7,342 bases of DNA from Gammaproteobacteria bacterium (lineage in GTDB: Bacteria; Pseudomonadota; Gammaproteobacteria; Pseudomonadales; Porticoccaceae), in assembly GCA_003646355.1 (NCBI GenBank), contig QNFO01000051.1:1-7342 (forward strand), read 5' to 3'. The notes beneath the pieces are model-generated. The model did not search any database and was not told the DNA's origin. It saw only the letters and a program-made list of their open reading frames with translations. Positions 1-6,824 of this stretch are shown here, piece by piece. Every line of letters starts with the position of its first letter. The first letter of the stretch is position 1. The translations under genes and the position numbers were made by a program.

Positions 1-929
1 ATAAAAATCAACACAAAGTCGAGCGTATTGATGCCCTCTAACTGCTCATAAGCCTTGCGGTTAAGCCCCGTAACATGGCCTCGTAAAGAGGCGATGTGGG
101 CTTTAAGTCTTTGCTCACGCTGTATTTCATCATCGCTACTGCAAAAGCACTCGTAATCTTTTAGTGAGACCTTGGCATCAATAACAATGTCGCGCTGGTC
201 GGGCAAATGAATAATCACATCCGGGTTGCGCCGTCGGCCCTCTTCATCTTGCAGAGCGACCTGAGTTTGATACTCCCTGCCCTTACGCAAACCCGACTGT
301 TCAAGCAGGCGCTCAAGAATCATTTCACCCCAGTTACCCTGAAATTTATTGTCACCCTTCAAGGCATTGGCCAGTTTGATCGCGTCCTGGCCAATCTGCT
401 GGGTCTGCTGCTGGAGCTCACCAATCTTACCTTCCAGACGATTGCGCTCGGCACTCTCCTTATCGTAAACGTCTTCGACCTTTTTACGAAAGTCGGCAAG
501 GTCTTTACGCAGGGGGGCGACGGTATTATCTAAAGCCTCCTTACTGGTACGCGAAAACGACGCCTGTTTATTATCAAAAATACGATTTGCCAGGTTTTCA
601 AACTCCTTGCCCAGCGAGACACGAGTCTGCTCTAACAGTGTGGCTTGCTCCTGGCCTCGAACCACTTCGGATTCCAGTCGTACCGAAAGCCCACTATTCT
701 CACTGTGGAGCACAAGGTTCTGCTGCCGCAGATCGGCCCCCTCATCTTGTAAGTCCTGTAGCAATTGCTCAAGATGTTGCTTGTCACGAAGTAGCGTTGC
801 CTGCTCAACCAGTACGGATGAATGACGGCGGTTGTAGCGTATATAGACCGACGCGGCACCTAAAGCGGCACCAATGATAACGGCGAGAGAAACCCAAAGA
901 ATCGGCAAAGATGTGAAGAGTGCTGTCAT
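1..929 (-). CDS. rmuC: DNA recombination protein RmuC, partial (3' end beyond the window)
   Basis: The reverse strand from the ATG at 929 reads open to the window edge, giving 309 codons plus two bases. Residues about 8-30 form one hydrophobic N-terminal anchor. A Gln/Glu/Leu-rich stretch at about 40-185 looks like coiled coil. The RmuC core follows: the signature GNWGEMILERLLEQSGL at 198-214, then PDVIIHLPDQRDIVIDAKVSL at 236-256, whose Asp and DxK fit a PD-(D/E)xK nuclease-like fold, then the conserved GINTLDFVLIF at the edge. Family members are usually about 400-500 residues, so roughly the last third is missing. RmuC is known from E. coli as a factor limiting recombination at inverted repeats; its biochemical activity is poorly defined. 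The ATG has no clear Shine-Dalgarno. The frame stays open for at least 17 codons upstream but without an ATG, GTG or TTG. The gene is divergent from murI. Identification is firm. Confidence 0.95.
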   Translation of the reverse strand, partial: MTALFTSLPILWVSLAVIIGAALGAASVYIRYNRRHSSVLVEQATLLRDKQHLEQLLQDLQDEGADLRQQNLVLHSENSGLSVRLESEVVRGQEQATLLEQTRVSLGKEFENLANRIFDNKQASFSRTSKEALDNTVAPLRKDLADFRKKVEDVYDKESAERNRLEGKIGELQQQTQQIGQDAIKLANALKGDNKFQGNWGEMILERLLEQSGLRKGREYQTQVALQDEEGRRRNPDVIIHLPDQRDIVIDAKVSLKDYECFCSSDDEIQREQRLKAHIASLRGHVTGLNRKAYEQLEGINTLDFVLIF

Positions 930-1033
930 GTGCTGGATTTTAGCAGTTCGGCCTCTGACAATGGGGTAAAATAAATAAGGCTTATCAGCCAGGCCCTACA
1001 TCGACACCACATGCTACGAGGCAGCTCACCCCA
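930..1033. promoter_or_regulatory. Divergent intergenic region between rmuC and murI
   Basis: These 104 bases separate two divergent start codons and so should contain both promoters. An AT-rich core at about 966-978 includes TAAAAT at 967-972, a possible -10 for murI, but no convincing -35 lies 16-18 bases upstream. A small palindrome, ATAAG-G-CTTAT, sits at 975-985 and overlaps a 4-bp hairpin GGCT-TATC-AGCC at 979-990. Both are short enough to occur by chance. No promoter is assigned precisely; the regulatory role is inferred from gene orientation. Confidence 0.4.
1018..1021 (+). promoter_or_regulatory. Shine-Dalgarno GAGG supporting the TTG start of murI
   Basis: GAGG lies 12 bases before the TTG at 1034, a slightly long spacing. 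The only nearby ATG, at 1011, is out of frame and meets a stop after eight codons. The TTG is therefore the best start for murI. Confidence 0.45.
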
Positions 1034-1843
1034 TTGACAAACACGGCATTAACTAAAATCCTGGTCTTCGATTCCGGCGTTGGTGGCTTGAGTATTCTTC
1101 AAGCCCTACAAGAGACGCTACCCGACTGCGAATACATTTACGCTTCAGATAATGAGGCCTTCCCCTACGGTACAAAAAGTGCCGAGTTTTTAATTACGCG
1201 TGTCCAATGTGTCTTGCAGGCACTGATCAAAAAAACCCAAGCACACATTATTGTCGTTGCCTGTAATACAGCAAGCACCCTGGTACTACCCCATATTCGT
1301 CGCCATTTCACAATTCCGATCGTGGGCGTAGTGCCGGCGATCAAACCCGCTGCCCAGCAATCAGAAACAAAAGTCATCGGTTTACTGGGCACACCGGGAA
1401 CCGTCACAAGAGACTACACAAAAGCGTTGATTGAAGAGTTCGCCAAGGGCTGCGAGGTAGTCAGCGTCGGCAGCTCTGAACTCGTTATATTGGCCGAGGA
1501 AGCCTTACGGGGTGTGTCCCCACCCCAAACAGCATTGCGTTCACTATTAAAGCCGCTGATTGATAAGCGTCAACTCGATACTGTTGTCCTGGCCTGCACC
1601 CACTTCCCACTGATTAAAAAGCAACTGATCGACGCTTTACCGCGCAGCGTCAACTGGGTAGATTCCGGTGAAGCCATTGCTCGAAGAGTTAGCTCACTAC
1701 TCGACAATCAGCCTCCTGTTGAAACCCAAAAGCAAGCCGGCGGCAATACGGCAATATTCACCATGCAGAGCGCAGATATAGACTGTCTTCGGGATGTCTT
1801 GAAAAGGTTTTCGTTGGCTCGACTTGAGTACATTCAGGTCTAG
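1034..1843 (+). CDS. murI: Glutamate racemase MurI
   Basis: This cytoplasmic enzyme interconverts L- and D-glutamate without a cofactor, supplying D-Glu for peptidoglycan stem peptides. The 269-residue product has the normal family length. Diagnostic motifs are present: FDSGVGGLS at 12-20 with the Asp-Ser pair at 13-14, PYG at 44-46, VACNTAS at 75-81 with the first catalytic Cys77, and LACTHFPL at 186-193 with the second catalytic Cys188 and His190. All key residues are intact, so it should be active. The start is TTG, chosen because it sits just ahead of the conserved KILVFDSGVGG strand, follows a GAGG, and no in-frame ATG is available. It reads divergently from rmuC and converges on the ATPase gene with only 6 bases between stops, so it does not share a promoter with the pilus genes. 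Confidence 0.97.
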   Translation: MTNTALTKILVFDSGVGGLSILQALQETLPDCEYIYASDNEAFPYGTKSAEFLITRVQCVLQALIKKTQAHIIVVACNTASTLVLPHIRRHFTIPIVGVVPAIKPAAQQSETKVIGLLGTPGTVTRDYTKALIEEFAKGCEVVSVGSSELVILAEEALRGVSPPQTALRSLLKPLIDKRQLDTVVLACTHFPLIKKQLIDALPRSVNWVDSGEAIARRVSSLLDNQPPVETQKQAGGNTAIFTMQSADIDCLRDVLKRFSLARLEYIQV

Positions 1844-1849
1844 AAATAT

Positions 1850-3235
1850 TTAGTCTGTGCGTTTAAAACTACTTATATTTTTAATGTAGGGTTGGTAGCG
1901 CCGGATGAAAACAGGCAGCGATTCAAGATAATTAGTAGCCCCATCCAGCGTAGTAAAGCCACCCAGCGTAACCGCAAAAAACGAATTATCGCCAATGCTG
2001 ACAGGATGAACGTAAAGATCATCTAGACCAATATTTTCAGCAACATTCAAAAAGAAGTGCTCAAGAAACTTGTCATCATTAGCATTAGCAGAAAGAATTT
2101 GAATCGTATAGACAGCCCCGTTAGAAACCGCCATCCAATCTTTTGTTTTCTTAGTCAACACCTCCAACGTTACGCTATCAACATTAACACCCTGTGTTAA
2201 AACCTTAACCGGTGCCTTGTAAACTGGCTTTTGGCTATCATCAATATTGATTGTCACATCATCATTGTTTGAAGAATATTCTTCCGCCACAAAATCAGAA
2301 CTGATAGCCGGAGCTTGAGAATTTACATCAGATTCGATTCGATAACTGTTGTAATAAGCTATTACTAATACAAACGCCAACAGAATAACCGCAAATACAG
2401 CCAGGAGATTTTTTGACGCCAATCCACTGAGCTGACCGGAATCTTTTACCGCCAGGCGGACGTGACACGCCTCAACAATATTCGATTGAGTAGCAAAGGC
2501 TGCCAACAGAGACTTGTCAGCGAAAATGGTTAATTTTCGTGGAAGGCCCGATGAATACCGGGTTAATAGTCTCAATGCTGAAGCTGAAAAAATTGGCGAT
2601 CCGTTATACCCCGCTTTATGAAGGCGAAATGATAGATACTCGCCGACTTCAGATGCTGTAAAGGGTTTTAAATAGAAGCTATGAATAATACGTTCTTTAA
2701 TTTGCCGAACAGAATTATGACTAAGGTGTTGATCCAACTCCGGCTGACCAAATAAAACCAGTTGTAGCAATTTGTCCGTTTCAGTTTCGAGGTTACTGAG
2801 CAGACGTAATTCTTCCAGTGTTTCTAGAGGCATGCATTGCGCCTCATCGATAAAAACAACTGCCCGCTGATTTTTTGCGTGCATAGCTAATAATTTGTTT
2901 TGCACTAACTGCAAAGCATCTGTTTTGCTGCATGCACTGTCAAAACCTATACCGAGATCCCGACCAATTGCGTAAATTAAGTCACTGGCCTGAAGGCTAG
3001 GGTTGAGTAAATAAACGAGTGTTGTATTTTCTGGCAAGCGATTAGCCAGCATGCGCGAGATCATGGTTTTGCCACTTCCAACCTCACCAACGACTTTAAT
3101 AATACCGTCACCATGAGAAATAGCATAAGCGATAGCATTAATTAACGCTTCACGCTCACCGCCTGAGTAGAAGAAAGTAGTGTCGGGAGTTATACGAAAC
3201 GGCGGCCCATTAAGCCCAAAAAATTGACTGTACAT
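1850..3235 (-). CDS. ExeA/MshM-type AAA ATPase with transmembrane segment and C-terminal SPOR-like domain
   Basis: Residues 1-270 are an ExeA/GspA-family AAA module: the typical opening MYSQFFGLNGPPF, Walker A GEVGSGKT at 50-57, Walker B VVFIDEAQ at 126-133, LVLFGQPEL at about 159-167 and an IKERI arginine segment near 179-183. One hydrophobic helix at about 277-295 puts the rest in the periplasm: an acidic linker, then at about 374-458 a domain starting YTIQILSA and containing FFAVTLGGFTTLDGA, which resembles a SPOR (denuded-glycan-binding) domain. Total length is 461 residues. ExeA, which carries a peptidoglycan-binding domain, helps secretin assembly through peptidoglycan. MshM is a shorter ATPase of MSHA loci, and gammaproteobacterial DamX proteins can show AAA-TM-SPOR order. 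The ATG at 3235 is chosen because it matches the family N-terminus; a TTG at 3250 would add five residues. Neither start has a well-placed Shine-Dalgarno. It is last in the pilus gene series, 94 bases after the PilZ gene. Confidence 0.85.
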   Translation of the reverse strand: MYSQFFGLNGPPFRITPDTTFFYSGGEREALINAIAYAISHGDGIIKVVGEVGSGKTMISRMLANRLPENTTLVYLLNPSLQASDLIYAIGRDLGIGFDSACSKTDALQLVQNKLLAMHAKNQRAVVFIDEAQCMPLETLEELRLLSNLETETDKLLQLVLFGQPELDQHLSHNSVRQIKERIIHSFYLKPFTASEVGEYLSFRLHKAGYNGSPIFSASALRLLTRYSSGLPRKLTIFADKSLLAAFATQSNIVEACHVRLAVKDSGQLSGLASKNLLAVFAVILLAFVLVIAYYNSYRIESDVNSQAPAISSDFVAEEYSSNNDDVTINIDDSQKPVYKAPVKVLTQGVNVDSVTLEVLTKKTKDWMAVSNGAVYTIQILSANANDDKFLEHFFLNVAENIGLDDLYVHPVSIGDNSFFAVTLGGFTTLDGATNYLESLPVFIRRYQPYIKNISSFKRTD

Positions 3236-3329
3236 ATTTTGTGACGACAATAATCTCTAGGCTGAAGGGGTTAATAGAAAGAAATACATAGCACTATTAC
3301 TGGAAAACAAAAAGAATCGCGTAAAATAA

Positions 3330-4115
3330 CTAAGGTACCGAGATCTGATCAAAACAACGGCAAAGATGATTTAATAAATCAATAATATTATCAAACACGC
3401 CACCACCGTCTATTTGGTAGCGAATATGACCCACGTCATCAGTGGTGATTAAAGTGATATTTACTCGTTTAATAGCCGTATCGCCAGCACGCAGCATTGG
3501 CACACTCAGCACGCCGTTTGCAGCAACAGTAATCGAATTAACAGGACGAACAACACGACCTCTATCATCTTTGATAGCAAGCCCCATCTGCCCAAGGCGT
3601 CCGGCCATTGTCGTTACTGCATCGACCATACGTTGATTTTGCACTCGAAATAGTACTTCATCATTTTGTATACGTTGATACATATACTGCTCGGCAATCT
3701 CCTCGCCGAGACGGTTTACTTCATCAGAGGATAATGACTCACCAGTGAGGAAAGCATCAAATGCGTCATCTGTTTCAATAAAGAGAAGTCCGTAGCGCTG
3801 TTTAATACCACTATTTCCAGTGTTACACACCACAGCACAACCAGAAGTAGTCAGTCCGCCAGAGCTTAGTTCAAAGTCAATCTTTTGAAGTTGTGAAAGA
3901 TTCAGCTTGGGTGTCAAAAAAGCCATGCCGTTTGCGCTGAGGTCTAACAAATGTATGTCATAGCGCCATGGGTTGAAACCAAACCCACGGCGACGTATTT
4001 TTACTGACGCGTTAGTAATTGCCGGTAAGCGCTGATCCAGGCGTTTTTCCTTGAGTGCATCACTAGTCACCATGGGTAAAAGATTTTGCATATTGATGAT
4101 TGGTTTGCGCCACAT
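3330..4115 (-). CDS. PilZ-domain protein (probable c-di-GMP receptor)
   Basis: The 261-residue product has no signal peptide or membrane span and is probably cytoplasmic. Residues about 20-125 fit a PilZ domain: RLDQR at 25-29 supplies the RxxxR motif and DLSANG at 58-63 the D-x-S-x-x-G motif, with the usual spacing of about 28 residues. The c-di-GMP-binding residues are therefore intact. The second half (about 130-261) contains a possible helical stretch and then a beta-rich part with several hydrophobic strands; I do not recognise this domain. Placed 10 bases after a prepilin gene and upstream of the assembly ATPase, it probably links c-di-GMP to pilus assembly or function, but this is inference. 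The start is uncertain: ATG at 4115 has no Shine-Dalgarno, and in-frame ATGs at 4091 and 4073 are possible without affecting the PilZ motif. Confidence 0.85.
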   Translation of the reverse strand: MWRKPIINMQNLLPMVTSDALKEKRLDQRLPAITNASVKIRRRGFGFNPWRYDIHLLDLSANGMAFLTPKLNLSQLQKIDFELSSGGLTTSGCAVVCNTGNSGIKQRYGLLFIETDDAFDAFLTGESLSSDEVNRLGEEIAEQYMYQRIQNDEVLFRVQNQRMVDAVTTMAGRLGQMGLAIKDDRGRVVRPVNSITVAANGVLSVPMLRAGDTAIKRVNITLITTDDVGHIRYQIDGGGVFDNIIDLLNHLCRCFDQISVP

Positions 4116-4125
4116 ATATACATTA

Positions 4126-4743
4126 TTAGAGAGTTATAAACACATCAAGGGAGCTATCAAGATCATAGGTAGAACCGCTTCCACCATAACGAGCCACATT
4201 GCCTTTTGTGGCATCACCATCATCAAATTCATTGTCATAGCGCTGAGCCACTTGCCCAGGAATATTCTGGGTCAACACTTTGATTTCGGTTACGCCATTG
4301 GCCCAGTTGCCTGTAGATATACTACTCACAAGGCCACCATAGGTGTGTGTTGGAGAAGCTGTGGTACCGGTATCCGTCGGATCGCCAGAAATAACACCGG
4401 CATAACGCAAGTGTGACCAAACTTTACAGGACTCCTCCCCAGCAACATCACACCAGCCGCCTTCAATTTGACCATCACCATCACCAGCAACAGCCGCCGA
4501 ATCAAGTGAGCTGACATTTAAGAGATCACCGGGTAAGCCTCGGTACCGATCTTGAAATGTATAAATAGCAGCACGGTAGCTATCGATTTGTTTTGAGAAG
4601 TTTTTATACTTAGCATTATCGATTAGCACCTGGCCCTTGAGCACACCACCAAGAATCAACCCAATAATCACTAAAACTATTGCAATCTCAACCAATGTAA
4701 AGCCAGACTGACGCCCTTTATTCGCAAACATATACTTATTCAT
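4126..4743 (-). CDS. Type IV prepilin / pseudopilin of the LPGD class (possible major subunit)
   Basis: The 205-residue precursor has a basic leader and the prepilin peptidase site RQSG|FTLVE: cleavage after Gly14, Phe15 as +1 and Glu19 as +5, followed by the hydrophobic helix IAIVLVIIGLILGGVL. The mature protein would be about 191 residues. The globular part has YRGLPGD at about 67-72, an Asp-rich loop GDGDGQIE at 87-94, Cys98 and Cys106 as a possible disulfide, and VWSHLRYAGVISGD at 108-121, all typical of a widespread proteobacterial prepilin class. AAAGG at 4751-4755, 7 bases before the ATG, is the clearest Shine-Dalgarno in the series. Together with the 106-base gap upstream it hints at separate or boosted expression. 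That fits a major subunit, though nothing in the sequence proves it. Confidence 0.9.
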   Translation of the reverse strand: MNKYMFANKGRQSGFTLVEIAIVLVIIGLILGGVLKGQVLIDNAKYKNFSKQIDSYRAAIYTFQDRYRGLPGDLLNVSSLDSAAVAGDGDGQIEGGWCDVAGEESCKVWSHLRYAGVISGDPTDTGTTASPTHTYGGLVSSISTGNWANGVTEIKVLTQNIPGQVAQRYDNEFDDGDATKGNVARYGGSGSTYDLDSSLDVFITL

Positions 4744-4774
4744 CGATGAACCTTTATAGCAAGTAACCCAAAAG

Positions 4775-4803
4775 AAAATAACTAGACATTACGAAGTATA
4801 CAA
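4775..4803 (-). promoter_or_regulatory. Possible sigma70-type promoter ahead of the 4743 prepilin gene
   Basis: In the 106-base gap, the minus strand has TTGTAT (4803-4798) and TATTTT (4780-4775) separated by 17 bases, which would start transcription roughly 25-30 bases before the ATG. The match is weak: about 3 of 6 at -35 and 4 of 6 at -10. The optimal spacing and the AT-rich gap are the only further support. It could give the prepilin extra transcription beyond the upstream operon promoter. Confidence 0.25.
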
Positions 4804-4849
4804 ATAAGAAATTGGATATGCAGCCTTCTGCCCTTGTTTTGTGAACTAC

Positions 4850-5506
4850 TCACGGTAGTAGGCCTGCAGAAACCATATTACTTTTCAATACATTAGGCGG
4901 CACCCAAATCAAAAGATCATCGAAGGTAGATGATGTATTATTTGAATAACCCCGAGCGACAAAATCTGTATCACCATCAGTGTTTTCAGCCTCGTGCGAA
5001 CTTGTAGAAAGCGCCCAATTTTTACCTTGCGACAAAACAATGGCCGGTAAATTAATAGCCACAAAATTTCCTGCAGCCCCATCAAACACTGTGATATCAC
5101 CCGTTGAACACAGCGAAAAAGAAACACCAGGAGTGGATGCGGAGCAAGAGGTTCCATCAGCGCTATCTGCAAAGTTACTCGTAACTCTATACGTAAAAGG
5201 CTGCCCCCATGCATCCTGCTGACCTAGACCCATATCAACCCAGGGGAAACCACCTTCGATATCGACACAAGTTGCGACACCATCCATCAGCCCATCACCA
5301 TCGGTGTCGGGACAAGGTAAACGCCCATTTGTTAATGCGAAGCCAATAAGGGCTTCACGCATATTGACAAGTTGTTTTTGAGTGGCATCTCGGTCTTTCT
5401 TTTCCATCTGTATAGACAGAGGAATTAGGGATCCGCCCAGTAGGAGGCCAACGACCACAAGAACAATAGCCATTTCTATTAAGGAAAAACCAGATTGGAC
5501 TTTCAT
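4850..5506 (-). CDS. Type II/IV prepilin-like protein with calcium-loop motif (pseudopilin)
   Basis: The 218-residue precursor has a six-residue leader and prepilin site MKVQSG|FSLIE: cleavage after Gly6, Phe7 as +1, Glu11 as +5, then the hydrophobic helix MAIVLVVVGLLLGGSL. The globular domain begins with LPCPDTDGDGLMDG at 63-76, which fits the DxDxDGxxD calcium loop, and continues with GGFPWVDMGLGQQDAWGQPFTYRV. Later come DGDTD at 177-181 and a C-terminus DDLLIWVPPNVLKSNMVSAGLLP, which I recognise from a broad proteobacterial prepilin family. Cysteines at 65, 80, 121 and 133 could form periplasmic disulfides. It lies 53 bases after the Glu+5-less pseudopilin gene and has no strong Shine-Dalgarno. 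It is probably a minor pilin of the same fibre; its exact position is not known. Confidence 0.88.
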   Translation of the reverse strand: MKVQSGFSLIEMAIVLVVVGLLLGGSLIPLSIQMEKKDRDATQKQLVNMREALIGFALTNGRLPCPDTDGDGLMDGVATCVDIEGGFPWVDMGLGQQDAWGQPFTYRVTSNFADSADGTSCSASTPGVSFSLCSTGDITVFDGAAGNFVAINLPAIVLSQGKNWALSTSSHEAENTDGDTDFVARGYSNNTSSTFDDLLIWVPPNVLKSNMVSAGLLP

Positions 5507-5559
5507 AAAAATTCGTCACGTGTGTTATTTAATGAAAGAAAATTAATGGGCATAAGCGA

Positions 5560-6309
5560 CTAAAGATCTTCTGCCAATATTACAAGCAAGGTGTCATTAA
5601 AATTTGCGGTAGCATTAACCTGCACAGGCGCTGTAATAAAATTGGGGGCTACGGAATTATCGACACCTAAAATGGAGTCCATATAATTCACCGCTAGATT
5701 TTTTGCGCTGGACGACACGGAGCTACCACATACCGTTGCAGTACCCGCTGATAGACCTCTCGCTTGTCCATCCAGAGCATGGCCGGGGCCTATAATCACA
5801 GCTACGACATCTGTAGCAATAACTGTGCTGGTATTACGGAGATTAAAATCCCCAGAAGGCAGGGCTGGTGTAATACTTGGCGTAACGCTAGCCCCCTGCT
5901 TATACGCCGAAGATATAAAATAGCGCAAACAAGTGCCGCTTGCGTCTCTGAGGGGACTCACACCAAGAGACATCCAGGGCAACCAACCTTCAGTACTTGT
6001 TGCGCCACAGGGTGTATCTTCTATTCCATCACCGTCAATATCAGGACAGGGTAAATAGCGCAATTGTAGACCTGTTGCTGCACTTAAATCAGGATCGGAC
6101 AGCCGGCTATAGGCGATTAACGCATTCTTTGCCTGAGAGAGTGCAGACATATTCTTGTAAGGCGTATTCAGTAAATGCTGAATACGACTAGTACCAGAAA
6201 GCAAAAAGGCAGATATAGAAAGTGTTAGTATTGCCAACATTATCAACAATGCTGCTCCGCGCTGCATAACAGGAGGTGCGGAGGTAGTTACTAAAGCTGG
6301 ACGAAACAT
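5560..6309 (-). CDS. GspK/PilX-like pseudopilin lacking Glu+5, with calcium-loop motif
   Basis: The 249-residue product has a longer leader than its neighbours and a prepilin-like junction QRG|AALLI with cleavage predicted after Gly18, then a hydrophobic helix to about residue 38. Position +5 is Ile, not Glu, as in GspK-, PilX- and MshP-type subunits that often cap or prime a fibre. The globular part shares a module with the next gene: LPCPDIDGDGIED at 86-98 (DxDxDGxxD), Cys101, GWLPWMSLG and a Tyr-ending strand. Further on are VAVIIGPGHALDGQARG at 169-185 and NFNDTLLVI at 237-245. The ATG at 6309 follows the preceding stop by 8 bases with little Shine-Dalgarno, so translational coupling is likely. 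Met15 is an alternative start but would leave a very short leader. Processing by prepilin peptidase and a tip role are inferences. Confidence 0.8.
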   Translation of the reverse strand: MFRPALVTTSAPPVMQRGAALLIMLAILTLSISAFLLSGTSRIQHLLNTPYKNMSALSQAKNALIAYSRLSDPDLSAATGLQLRYLPCPDIDGDGIEDTPCGATSTEGWLPWMSLGVSPLRDASGTCLRYFISSAYKQGASVTPSITPALPSGDFNLRNTSTVIATDVVAVIIGPGHALDGQARGLSAGTATVCGSSVSSSAKNLAVNYMDSILGVDNSVAPNFITAPVQVNATANFNDTLLVILAEDL

Positions 6310-6317
6310 TATTGATG

Positions 6318-6824
6318 TTATTCCATGTTAGATACGGGTAAAGATATGTAGCCACTTTCTTCAGAAGACTGACTGTTTCTATCCAAATTAATCAGCGTAT
6401 TACTATTATAACTTTCAGCAACATTACCTTCTTCAATACCAAGGCGCTGCCCTGGCTTAAGCAAAAGTGGTTTAGTCACAGGGGATAACTTAAATACAAC
6501 AGCACTATCTACTACTTTATCCGCATCTATAGATACTCCAGCTATAGCAGGTTTTTGAAGGACAGCGCCATTAACCCAAATAGTATTTGGGCCACTACGT
6601 CGCTTAACAAGGCCATTAAGTTCGAGCACTTTTGTTGCTCGAACACTGGAATGCTCAACATGCCGGACTGATGGGCTGATTAAACCATTGCGAATTTTAT
6701 CAAGCTCAACTCGCTCCTCGGGTGAGGTCATTAAAGTACCAAAAGAAAAACTATAGGGCGATGAAAGCAACAGGGTAGTTGTAACAAGAAAAAGTGCATA
6801 AGTAGATGTAAAGTAAGGGTTCAT
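6318..6824 (-). CDS. Exported MshK-like pilus biogenesis protein
   Basis: The 168-residue product starts with a signal peptide-like segment (hydrophobic about 9-28), so it is likely periplasmic or membrane-tethered. There is no Cys near the predicted cleavage site, so it is not an obvious lipoprotein. The mature region has GTLMTSPEERVELDKIR at 29-45, then VLELNGLVKRRSGPNTIWVNG at 66-86, a beta-rich pattern of MshK-like and PilP-like small proteins in MSHA and related loci. LKPGQRLGI at 122-130 is a further strand. The C-terminal 35 residues are polar, Ser/Asn-rich and probably flexible. The ATG overlaps the upstream stop as ATGA (6824-6821), preceded by GGTGATGAG, so translation is coupled to the PilO/MshJ-like gene. 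That fits a PilN-PilO-PilP type alignment complex. The assignment rests on motif memory and position. Confidence 0.65.
   Translation of the reverse strand: MNPYFTSTYALFLVTTTLLLSSPYSFSFGTLMTSPEERVELDKIRNGLISPSVRHVEHSSVRATKVLELNGLVKRRSGPNTIWVNGAVLQKPAIAGVSIDADKVVDSAVVFKLSPVTKPLLLKPGQRLGIEEGNVAESYNSNTLINLDRNSQSSEESGYISLPVSNME

Noticed and set aside
207..877. Plus-strand open frames at 207-533, 587-877 and 607-825
   Set aside because: They lie opposite rmuC, whose conserved motifs fix the minus strand as coding; the shadow translations show no family features.
975..990. Palindrome ATAAGGCTTAT and adjoining hairpin as an operator between rmuC and murI
   Set aside because: The repeats are 4-5 bp and likely by chance; no known regulator site is matched.
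3236..3250. TTG at 3250 as the start of the AAA-SPOR gene
   Set aside because: It would add five residues before the family-typical MYxxFFGL start, and its GAGA is only 3 bases away, too close for a good ribosome binding site. It remains possible.
4051..4416. 121-codon plus-strand frame spanning the PilZ and prepilin genes
   Set aside because: It crosses the junction of two well-supported minus-strand genes and has no recognisable domain.
4755..4775. Possible sigma54 promoter (TTGGGTTACTTGCTA on the minus strand) before the 4743 prepilin gene
   Set aside because: The GG and GC elements are only 7 bases apart instead of 10, so it does not fit the -24/-12 spacing.
4821..4832. GCAG-AAGG-CTGC hairpin downstream of the 5506 prepilin gene as a terminator
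   Set aside because: A 4-bp stem with no following T tract is too weak for an intrinsic terminator.
4909..5214. 101-codon minus-strand frame inside the 4850-5506 prepilin gene
   Set aside because: It is an alternate-frame shadow of a clear prepilin with no independent start signal or motif.
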